The translations under genes and the position numbers were made by a program. From CAIYRG01 sp036273455 (GTDB lineage Bacteria > Pseudomonadota > Alphaproteobacteria > Micropepsales > Micropepsaceae): 56,163 bases of DNA. The notes under the pieces are model-generated. The model made no database searches. It saw only the letters and a list, made by a program, of their open reading frames with translations, and was not told where the DNA came from. The DNA is taken from positions 1-56,163 of the forward strand of contig DASUHP010000069.1 in NCBI GenBank assembly GCA_036273455.1, in the 5' to 3' direction. Shown piece after piece: positions 50,207 through 56,163 of the stretch. Position 1 is the first letter of the stretch, and each line of letters begins with the position of its first letter.

Positions 50207-50917
50207 ATGGCTTATGAACTTTATTACTGGCCGGGGATTCAGGGGCGCGGCGAATTTGTCCGGCTTGCGCTTGAGGAAGCGGGGGCCAAATACAGCGATG
50301 TCGCGCGCGAAAAAACCGGCATGCCGAAACTGATGCGGCTTCTGGAAGCGAACGCCGCCACGGAACCGCCGTTCGCGCCGCCCTTCCTGAAATCAGGCAA
50401 GCTTCTGATTGCGCAGACCGCGAACATCCTTTTGTTCCTCGGCGAACATCACGGGCTTGCGCCGAAGAATGAGCGCGGCCGGCTGTTCGTCAATCAGCTT
50501 CAGCTCACCATCGCGGATGCTGTCGCGGAAGCGCATGACGTGCATCATCCGGTTGCATCGAGCCTGTACTACAAAGACCAAAAGCGCGAAGCCAAACGCG
50601 CGGCGCAGCATTTCACGGCTGAGCGCATCCCGAAATATCTCGGCTATTTCGATTCGGTGCTGGACGAAAGTGGCGGCCCGTATCTGCTGGGCCGGCGCAT
50701 CTCTTACGCCGATCTGTCGCTGTTCCAGCTCGTCGAAGGTTTGCGTTACGCATTTCCGCACGCGATGGAGCGGGCCGAGAAGAAGCTGCCCTGCATCGAG
50801 CCGCTATGCGAGCGCATCGCGCTGCGCCCGCGGATTGCGGATTATCTCGCGTCTGAGCGGCGGCTGCCGTTTAATGAAGATGGCATTTTCCGGCATTATC
50901 CGGAGTTGGATGGGTGA
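50207..50917 (+). CDS. Glutathione S-transferase
   Basis: The 236-residue protein from ATG 50207 (GGGGGA upstream) has a thioredoxin-like N-terminal domain starting YELYYWPGIQGRGEFVRLALEEAG, with QTANILLFLGEHHGL at the glutathione site, and an all-helix C-terminal domain with GGPYLLGRRISYADLSLFQLVE. It looks like a sigma/alpha-type GST. Its substrate is unknown. Alternative in-frame starts at 50147 and 50186 are less family-like. Confidence 0.88.
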   Translation: MAYELYYWPGIQGRGEFVRLALEEAGAKYSDVAREKTGMPKLMRLLEANAATEPPFAPPFLKSGKLLIAQTANILLFLGEHHGLAPKNERGRLFVNQLQLTIADAVAEAHDVHHPVASSLYYKDQKREAKRAAQHFTAERIPKYLGYFDSVLDESGGPYLLGRRISYADLSLFQLVEGLRYAFPHAMERAEKKLPCIEPLCERIALRPRIADYLASERRLPFNEDGIFRHYPELDG

Positions 50918-50932
50918 TGGTGCGCCCATTCC

Positions 50933-51038
50933 GTCACCCGCCGCCTAAGCGCGCCGGGTGACACCTCGCCCGCACGCGGGGACGAAACGTGCGGCGGTGC
51001 ACTTTGGAAAAGGGTTTATGGGCGCGCGGACGCGCGCC
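50933..51038. other. Hairpins in the GST-ABC gap
   Basis: GTCACCCG (50933-50940) pairs with CGGGTGAC (50955-50962), and GGCGCGCG-GA-CGCGCGCC is a perfect hairpin at 51021-51038. They lie between converging genes and may act as terminators, though no T run follows. Confidence 0.45.
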
Positions 51039-51077
51039 TACTCGGTGGCAGGGCCCCTCCATGCCTAGCGGAGTTTG

Positions 51078-52922
51078 TTATGCGGCGTTGACGAAGCCGC
51101 CCATTTGGCGATTCCACAGCCGGGCATAGGCGCCGCCGCGCGCCAGCAATTCGCGGTGCGGCCCATCTTCGATGATCCGCCCGGCTTCGAGATAGAGAAT
51201 TCTGTCCATGCCGGCGATGGTGGACAGCCGGTGCGCGATCGCGATCACCGTGCGGCCCTGCATCAGCGTCCACAAAGCCTGCTGGATGAGATGCTCCGAT
51301 TCCGAATCGAGCGATGACGTCGCTTCGTCCAGCACCAGGATACGCGCATCCTTGACCAGCGCGCGGGCGATCGCAATGCGCTGTCGTTCGCCGCCCGAGA
51401 GTTTGATCCCCTGCTCGCCGACAATGGTGTCGTATCCCGACTTGCGGCCGGTGATGAAATCCTGCGCATAGGCTTCAATTGCGGCACGCGCGACTTCGTC
51501 TTCCGGAGCGTTTGGCCGGGCATAGCGGATATTGTCGCGAATCGCGCGGTGGAACACGCTTGCCACCTGCGGCACCTCGGCGATCGCTTCGTTGAGGGAG
51601 TCCCAGGTGACATTGGCAATGTCCTGGCCGTCGATCAGGATGCGACCGGATTGCGGCTCGAATTGCCGGCGCAGCAGCTTCACCAGGGTCGATTTGCCGG
51701 CGCCCGATGGACCAACAAGCCCGACTTTTTCACCCGGTCGGATCGCAAGCTCGAGATTGTCGAAGACCTGCAGGCCATCGGGATGGGCAAAGCGTACTTG
51801 GTCAAAGCGAATTGCGCCGGCGCGCACGACGAGCGGCTGTGCCGAGGGCGCATCGGTAATTTCATGCTCGTGGCTGACGAGGTCGAGTGCTTCGGCGAGC
51901 GTGCCGAGCTGCTCGAAATAATCCAGCATGCGGTACGATAATTCCTGCACGCTGCGGATGATCTGATTGGCGAGAAAGAAGATCATGGCGAAGGCGCCGA
52001 CCGATATCGTGCCGGAAAGCGCGTCGCGGCCGGCCAGCGCCGTCAGCCCCATCTGCAAAGCCAGGGTCGCCACCGCCATGAAGCTGCGCATCATGATCAA
52101 GAATGTGCGCAGCCGCTTCGACGCGTTCATCTCGTCGGCAAGGAAATGCGACAGGAAGCGGCGCTCGTAATCGGCCTTGGCGAAGGCGCGCACCAGATCG
52201 GAATTGGCGATGGCGTCGATCAGGCGTCCGGTCGACGTGGAAACTTCGTTCGAGAGCGCCTTGGACAGCACGACGCAGCGTTTCGCCAGCGTCACGACAA
52301 TCGCGAGATAAAGCACTGCCCAGATCGCGAGCACCGCGGCATAGGCCGCGTGGGCGTTGAACATCAGCGCCCCGCCGACCAGCAACAGCATGGCGACGCG
52401 GATCATTTCGAAGGTAAGGATGTTCAGGATCGATATCGTCGCCTGACCGGCCTGCTTGATCTTCTGGCCGAGTTTGCCGGCGAAATTCTCCTGAAAGAAA
52501 CGCGGGCTGTGACCCAGCAGGTAGGTGAACAGATATTTCTGGGCAAGCGCGCGCATGCGCGGCCCGGTAATGACATCGACCGCTTCGTAGCCGCGATAGG
52601 CAATCGTCGAACCGAGCCAGATCGCCGCCAGCAAAATGATCCAGGGCAGCACGGCTTGCGCGAAACCGGCATGCGCTGCGGCCGCGGCGGTTATCGCATT
52701 GATCAGGTGCGACAACGCGTAAGGACCGAATGCCTCGATCGATGTCGCCGAACCGGCGAGCAGCGCCAACGCCAGAACATGCCAGCGATAATGCCGGCCG
52801 ACCATGAAGCGCAGAAACGCAAATGGCGCCGACGGCAGGCGCGCAAGTTTGTGCGCCTCGGGCAGCGGTTCCGGTTGGTTCAATACCTGATCCGGAACGA
52901 CGTGTTTCGAATGTCTGTCCAT
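51078..52922 (-). CDS. ABC exporter (fused membrane and ATPase domains)
   Basis: The 614-residue protein from ATG 52922 has about six membrane helices in the first half, with the coupling region SKALSNEVSTSTGRLIDAI, then ATPase domain with Walker A GPSGAGKST, signature LSGGERQRIAIARAL, Walker B LVLDEATSSLD and the H-loop AIAHRLS. It belongs to the lipid/multidrug exporter group. The upstream in-frame extension to 53078 crosses an intergenic repeat and is rejected. Substrate unknown. Confidence 0.9.
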   Translation of the reverse strand: MDRHSKHVVPDQVLNQPEPLPEAHKLARLPSAPFAFLRFMVGRHYRWHVLALALLAGSATSIEAFGPYALSHLINAITAAAAAHAGFAQAVLPWIILLAAIWLGSTIAYRGYEAVDVITGPRMRALAQKYLFTYLLGHSPRFFQENFAGKLGQKIKQAGQATISILNILTFEMIRVAMLLLVGGALMFNAHAAYAAVLAIWAVLYLAIVVTLAKRCVVLSKALSNEVSTSTGRLIDAIANSDLVRAFAKADYERRFLSHFLADEMNASKRLRTFLIMMRSFMAVATLALQMGLTALAGRDALSGTISVGAFAMIFFLANQIIRSVQELSYRMLDYFEQLGTLAEALDLVSHEHEITDAPSAQPLVVRAGAIRFDQVRFAHPDGLQVFDNLELAIRPGEKVGLVGPSGAGKSTLVKLLRRQFEPQSGRILIDGQDIANVTWDSLNEAIAEVPQVASVFHRAIRDNIRYARPNAPEDEVARAAIEAYAQDFITGRKSGYDTIVGEQGIKLSGGERQRIAIARALVKDARILVLDEATSSLDSESEHLIQQALWTLMQGRTVIAIAHRLSTIAGMDRILYLEAGRIIEDGPHRELLARGGAYARLWNRQMGGFVNAA

Positions 52923-53029
52923 CGGATGATTTCCGAATCCCAGAATAGGCGAGGGTCGTGTGGTTAGGGTTAAAACGGGTGGAAATTGTGGCTGCGTGTA
53001 AAGTTCCCGCGCCGTCGCCATTCGAGCGA

Positions 53030-53117
53030 CACTTCCCCCGGAAGCGGGGGAGGAAAACGTGCGCTTGCTTTCCTCCACCGCGTGCGGGGGGGGGGACCGC
53101 GTAGCGTGGAGGGGAAA
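53030..53117. repeat. Interspersed repeat with long G run
   Basis: CTTCCCCCGGAAGCGGGGGAGG, CTTTCCTCCACCGCG, a run of nine to ten G, and CGTGGAGGGGAAAC lie between rplS and the ABC gene. The sequence can fold into imperfect hairpins. It is similar in type to the elements at 26970 and 54318. Confidence 0.55.
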
Positions 53118-53558
53118 CTACTTCGTGGCGGTTTCTTCGGCTGGCGCGGCGGTATCGCCTTCGTCCAATCCGCGCTGGCGCTCAGCAATGCGCGCGGCTT
53201 TGCCGCGGCGGCCACGAAGGTAATACAGCTTCGCCCGGCGGACCTTGCCGCGGCGTACCACCTCTACCGAATCCACCAGCGGGCTGTAGATCGGGAATAC
53301 GCGCTCCACGCCTTCGCCATAGGAGATCTTCCGAACCGTGAAGCTCTCGTTCAGCCCCGCACCCTGACGGCCAATGCAAACCCCTTCAAAGGCCTGCAGC
53401 CGCTCACGCGTCTTGTTCTGCTTGGTCTTCTCGTCATAGGTGACATCCACCACCTTTACGTTAACCTTCAGCGTGTCGCCGGGACGGAACGCAGGCAGCT
53501 TCCTGCCGCCACGGACCGTGTTCATCTGTTCGCGTTCAAGCGTCTGAATCAGATTCAT
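53118..53558 (-). CDS. rplS: 50S ribosomal protein L19
   Basis: The 146-residue protein from ATG 53558 (GGAGGAG upstream) matches L19: FRPGDTLKVNVKVV, RLQAFEGVCIGRQGAGLNESFTVRK, YGEGVERVFPIYSPLVDSVEVVRRGKVRRAKLYYLRGRRGKAARI. The C-terminal tail of about 25 residues is rich in Glu, Ala and Thr and is lineage-specific. It is last in ffh-rpsP-rimM-trmD-rplS and overlaps the trmD end by 23 bases. Confidence 0.97.
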   Translation of the reverse strand: MNLIQTLEREQMNTVRGGRKLPAFRPGDTLKVNVKVVDVTYDEKTKQNKTRERLQAFEGVCIGRQGAGLNESFTVRKISYGEGVERVFPIYSPLVDSVEVVRRGKVRRAKLYYLRGRRGKAARIAERQRGLDEGDTAAPAEETATK

Positions 53559-54306
53559 GTTCTCCTCCCGTCCGGCGGGATGTTGCGTGCGAGCCGGGCG
53601 TTCTAGCGGAACGGAGCCGGTTTTCATAGAGGGTCCAGAGGTCGGGACGGCGCTGTTTTGTCAGCATTTCGGCCTCTTGCCGCCTCCAGGCCGCGATTTC
53701 AGCATGATTTCCGCTCATCAGCACGGCCGGGATTTCCTGGTCCTCGAATTCTCGCGGCCTTGTGTAATGCGGGTATTCCAGCAAGCCCTCCTCGAAGCTC
53801 TCTTCGCTTGCCGAGGCGGCGCTTCCCATGACGCCGGGCAGCAGGCGCACGCAGGCTTCGAGAAGCGCCATGGCCGGTATTTCGCCGCCGGAAAGCACGA
53901 AGTCTCCGACCGAGATTTCCTCCATCCGGCGCGCGGCGATCACCCGCTCGTCCAACCCCTCGAACCGGCCGCAAACCAGGACCACGCCGGGGCCGGATGA
54001 GAGCTCCTTCACCCGCTGCTGGGTCAGTGGCTTGCCGCGAGGGGAGAGACAGATCAGCGGGTGCGGGTCGCCCGGCTTGTGTACGGAGTCCACGGCCGCG
54101 GCAAGAACATCGGCGCGCAGCACCATGCCGGCGCCGCCTCCGGCCGGAGTGTCGTCCACCGCGCGGTGCCGGCCAATGCCGAAATCACGGATGTTGCGCG
54201 TTTCGAGCGACCACAGCCCCTGCTGCAGCGCGGTGCCGATGAGCGACGTGGCCAAGGGGCCGGGGAACAGCTCGGGAAACAGCGTCAGCACGGTGGCGGC
54301 AAACAT
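53536..54306 (-). CDS. trmD: tRNA (guanine-N1)-methyltransferase
   Basis: From ATG 54306 the protein is 256 residues and begins FAATVLTLFPELFPGPL. Motifs are GGGAGMVLRADVL, VLVCGRFEGLDERVI, GDFVLSGGEIPAMALLEA and YPHYTRPREFEDQEIPAVLMSGNHAEI, the trefoil-knot SAM site. It methylates G37 of tRNAs. ATG 54324 would add six residues and lies in the inserted repeat; it is less likely though it has AAGGGGGAG upstream. The 3' end extends 23 bases into rplS. Confidence 0.95.
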   Translation of the reverse strand: MFAATVLTLFPELFPGPLATSLIGTALQQGLWSLETRNIRDFGIGRHRAVDDTPAGGGAGMVLRADVLAAAVDSVHKPGDPHPLICLSPRGKPLTQQRVKELSSGPGVVLVCGRFEGLDERVIAARRMEEISVGDFVLSGGEIPAMALLEACVRLLPGVMGSAASASEESFEEGLLEYPHYTRPREFEDQEIPAVLMSGNHAEIAAWRRQEAEMLTKQRRPDLWTLYENRLRSARTPGSHATSRRTGGEHESDSDA

Positions 54307-54317
54307 TATCGCCGCGC

Positions 54318-54451
54318 TTTCCATCTCCCCCTTGCGGGGAGGTCGAAATTTGCAGTGCAAATTTCGGGTTGGGGTAATCGACGGCAGTCCCCCACCCACG
54401 CATTCGTTAAACTGCGAATTCGTGTGCCTGCCCGCAAGGGGGAGGCGGAAA
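54318..54451. mobile_element. MITE-like element between rimM and trmD
   Basis: TTTCCATCTCCCCCTTGCGGG (54318-54338) and CCCGCAAGGGGGAGGCGGAAA (54431-54451) form terminal inverted repeats of 21 bp with two mismatches. The inside has a perfect hairpin CGAAATTTGC-AGT-GCAAATTTCG at 54344-54366. The element is 134 bases and has no ORF. No clear target-site duplication was checked. Confidence 0.7.
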
Positions 54452-54483
54452 GTGGTTTGCAGACGATCAGGCCGATGTTCAAA

Positions 54484-54993
54484 TTATTCGCCCTCATCAG
54501 TACACGTCACGTCAACGACGACGCGGCCGTTGGCGAGATCGACAACCGGAACATGGCTGTCGTTGAACGGGATGAGTTCAACCGTTCCGTCCGTCGCGGT
54601 AATTTCCAGAATATCGCCGGCGCCGTAATTCAGCACGGCGGTGATCCGGCCTCGCTCGCCGCCGCTCACGTTTTCGGCGCGCAGCCCGACCAGATCGGCG
54701 TGATAATATTCGCCATGCCCGGGGTTCGGCAGGGCAGCTCGCGGCACATAAAGCCGGCAACCCTTCAACTGTTCCGCTGCACTGCGCGTCGTCACGCCAT
54801 CGACCCGCAGGATCAGTTCATCGGCCCGGTGCTGGCGCAGCGCTGCAATGTTGAACACGCGGCCGTCAGCCGCGGTAAGCGGTCCATAGCCGCCGAGCGC
54901 CAGCGGATCGGCGGTGAAGCTTTTCACCCGTATTTCGCCGGCAATTCCATGCGCCGCGGTCACGACACCGACCAGGACGGGCGGATGCGTCAA
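54484..54993 (-). CDS. rimM: 16S rRNA processing protein RimM
   Basis: The 169-residue protein starts LVGVVTAAHGIAGEIRVKSFT and has the PRC-barrel part with YYHADLVGLRAEN, AVLNYGAGDILEI and ELIPFNDSHVPVVDL. It helps late steps of 30S assembly near S19. Its ATG overlaps the rpsP stop by four bases. The gap to trmD holds the MITE-like element. Confidence 0.95.
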   Translation of the reverse strand: MTHPPVLVGVVTAAHGIAGEIRVKSFTADPLALGGYGPLTAADGRVFNIAALRQHRADELILRVDGVTTRSAAEQLKGCRLYVPRAALPNPGHGEYYHADLVGLRAENVSGGERGRITAVLNYGAGDILEITATDGTVELIPFNDSHVPVVDLANGRVVVDVTCTDEGE

Positions 54994-55346
54994 GCCGCGG
55001 TCTGATCACCACCGGCCGCTTTTGCAGCCGCCGCAGCACGCTCCTGCGCCTTTTTCTTCGGCTTCATCTTCTGCGGATTGTGGTGAGTCTGCGGTTTGAC
55101 CAAGCCGGCATCAGCGAGAAAACGATGTACCCGGTCGGATGCGGTTGCGCCCTTGCCGAGCCATGCTTTGGCTTTTTCCAGATCGAGCCGGATGCGGTCG
55201 GCATGGTCCTTCGGCAGCAGCGGATTGTAGAACCCGATGCGCTCAATGAAGCGGCCGTCGCGCGGGCTGCGCGATTCGGCAATGACAATCTGATAATGGG
55301 GCCGTTTTTTTGTGCCGCCGCGTGCCAGTCTGATCTTCAATGACAT
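54990..55346 (-). CDS. rpsP: 30S ribosomal protein S16
   Basis: The 118-residue protein from ATG 55346 (GAAGGGAC upstream) starts SLKIRLARGGTKKRPHYQIV with RSPRDGRFIERIGFYNPLLP and ends in a lineage-specific Lys/Ala-rich tail (KKKAQERAAAAAKAAGG). Longer upstream reading is rejected. It lies 13 bases after ffh and overlaps rimM. Confidence 0.97.
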   Translation of the reverse strand: MSLKIRLARGGTKKRPHYQIVIAESRSPRDGRFIERIGFYNPLLPKDHADRIRLDLEKAKAWLGKGATASDRVHRFLADAGLVKPQTHHNPQKMKPKKKAQERAAAAAKAAGGDQTAA

Positions 55347-55359
55347 GTAAGTCCCTTCC

Positions 55360-56163
55360 CTATTTCTTGGTGTCAAAGTCCGGCGGCATCGGCGGCATGC
55401 CGCCGCCAAGCCCGGCCAGCATTTGTGGATTCATTCCGCCGCCGAGTGCCTGCATCAATCCGCGGCCGCCCTTGCCGATCTTTTTCATCACGTCGGACAT
55501 CTGACGCTGCATCTTGATAATCTTGTTCACTTCCGAAACTTCGACGCCGGCGCCCGCGGCAATCCGCTTGCGCCGCGATCCGTTGATGATGTCGGGCTTG
55601 CTGCGTTCCTGGCGCGTCATGGACGAGATGATCGCCTCCTGCCGCTTGATCAGTTTGTCATCGAGACCGGCGGCGGCGAGCTGATCCTTCATGCGGCCGA
55701 CGCCCGGCAGCATGGCGAGCAGGCCCTGCATACCGCCCATTTTGCGCATCTGCCCAAGCTGATCGGCGAGATCGTTGAAATCGAGCTCGCCCTTTTTCAT
55801 TTTTTTGGCGAGCTTTTCCGCCTTGCTGCGGTCGACCGTCTCGGCGGCTTTTTCCACCAGCGAGACGACGTCGCCGAGATCGAGAATGCGCGACGCGACG
55901 CGGTCGGGATAGAATGCCTCCAGCGCGTCGAGCTTTTCACCGGTGCCGAGGAATTTGATTGGGGCGCCGGTGACTTCGCGCATCGAGAGTGCCGCGCCAC
56001 CGCGCTGGTCGCCATCGGAGCGCGTCAGGATGATGCCGGAAATCTGAACCCGCTCATTAAAGGTCTTGGCGATGTTCACCGCGTCCTGGCCGGTCAGGCT
56101 GTCGGCGACCAGCAATGTCTCGTGTGGCTGGGTGAGTTTCTTCACCTCGGCGACTTCGGCCAT
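55360..56163 (-). CDS. ffh: Signal recognition particle protein Ffh, partial
   Basis: The window holds only the C-terminal 267 codons; the reading frame continues past the edge, so the Met at the edge is internal. The rest of the GTPase domain is seen (ADSLTGQDAVN, ILTRSDGDQRGGAALS, GTGEKLDALEAF), followed by the M domain with the Met-rich RNA-binding part (LGQMRKMGGMQGLLAMLPG, SSMTRQERSKPDIINGSRRKRIAAG). The tail is Gly/Met/Pro-rich. Family length is about 450-520 residues. It heads the ribosomal block on the minus strand. Confidence 0.95.
   Translation of the reverse strand: MAEVAEVKKLTQPHETLLVADSLTGQDAVNIAKTFNERVQISGIILTRSDGDQRGGAALSMREVTGAPIKFLGTGEKLDALEAFYPDRVASRILDLGDVVSLVEKAAETVDRSKAEKLAKKMKKGELDFNDLADQLGQMRKMGGMQGLLAMLPGVGRMKDQLAAAGLDDKLIKRQEAIISSMTRQERSKPDIINGSRRKRIAAGAGVEVSEVNKIIKMQRQMSDVMKKIGKGGRGLMQALGGGMNPQMLAGLGGGMPPMPPDFDTKK

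Noticed and set aside
54061..55005. Plus-strand reading of 314 codons across trmD and rimM.
   Set aside because: It is antisense to two certain housekeeping genes and runs through the MITE-like element.

Overview
This window is a GC-rich chromosomal segment from an alphaproteobacterium. Supporting signs are an initiator tRNA with the C1:A72 mismatch, a fused-operon fbcFBC-type bc1 complex (petA-petB-petC) divergent from trmL-hemF, an ffh-rpsP-rimM-trmD-rplS block, many Tat-type and Sec-type export signals, and two possible CtrA-like boxes. The species cannot be named from the sequence. The gene set suggests an aerobic, probably soil or water-living heterotroph.

Layout. 1-5076 (minus) is the N-terminal 1692 codons of a very large repeat-rich surface protein (autotransporter/adhesin type); its C-terminus lies outside the window. 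5.2-8.1 kb holds a sulfotransferase, a PIG-L deacetylase translationally coupled to a small unknown protein, a small secreted Trp/Gly/His-repeat protein and an orphan ASRT-type (sensory rhodopsin transducer) protein. 8.2-16.7 kb (plus) is an oxidative catabolic cluster: a ThDP enzyme, an enolase-superfamily enzyme, a large FAD/Fe-S dehydrogenase and a two-subunit molybdenum hydroxylase. 16.7-23.6 kb holds trmL-hemF-terC on minus and petABC-mtnP-DUF488 on plus. The Rieske protein and cytochrome c1 both carry unusual Ala/Pro-rich insertions of about 90-100 residues.

23.6-28.2 kb holds an FMN-type oxidoreductase, four tandem secreted HbpS/GlcG-like proteins, a glyoxalase, a cupin and the initiator tRNA. 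28.4-31.2 kb holds an ODP-like metallo-beta-lactamase protein, an arsR-SRPBCC-VOC operon with a clear inverted-repeat operator candidate, and a divergent Cys-cluster protein. 31.3-43.4 kb is dominated by exported proteins of mostly unknown role: paralogous secreted proteins, two DUF1194 proteins, a secreted metallo-beta-lactamase, a cyclase-fold hydrolase, a Tat molybdoenzyme, a Tat amidohydrolase and a Kelch protein. A ferritin-like protein and class III alcohol dehydrogenase lie among them. modC-modB follow, without modA.

45.2-48.8 kb is an accessory patch. It has a vapBC toxin-antitoxin pair between two copies of a direct repeat, two unrecognised proteins and AT-richer DNA. 48.8-53.1 kb holds a cyclopropane-fatty-acid synthase, a glutathione S-transferase and an ABC exporter. 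53.1-56.2 kb is the housekeeping block rplS-trmD-rimM-rpsP-ffh, interrupted between rimM and trmD by a MITE-like element with 21-bp terminal inverted repeats.

Most assignments are made by eye from motifs; no database search was run. I do not see an obvious new defence system or CRISPR array. The best candidates for undescribed biology are the paired low-complexity insertions in the bc1 complex, the four-gene secreted HbpS-like array, and the exported-protein cluster at 31-43 kb.
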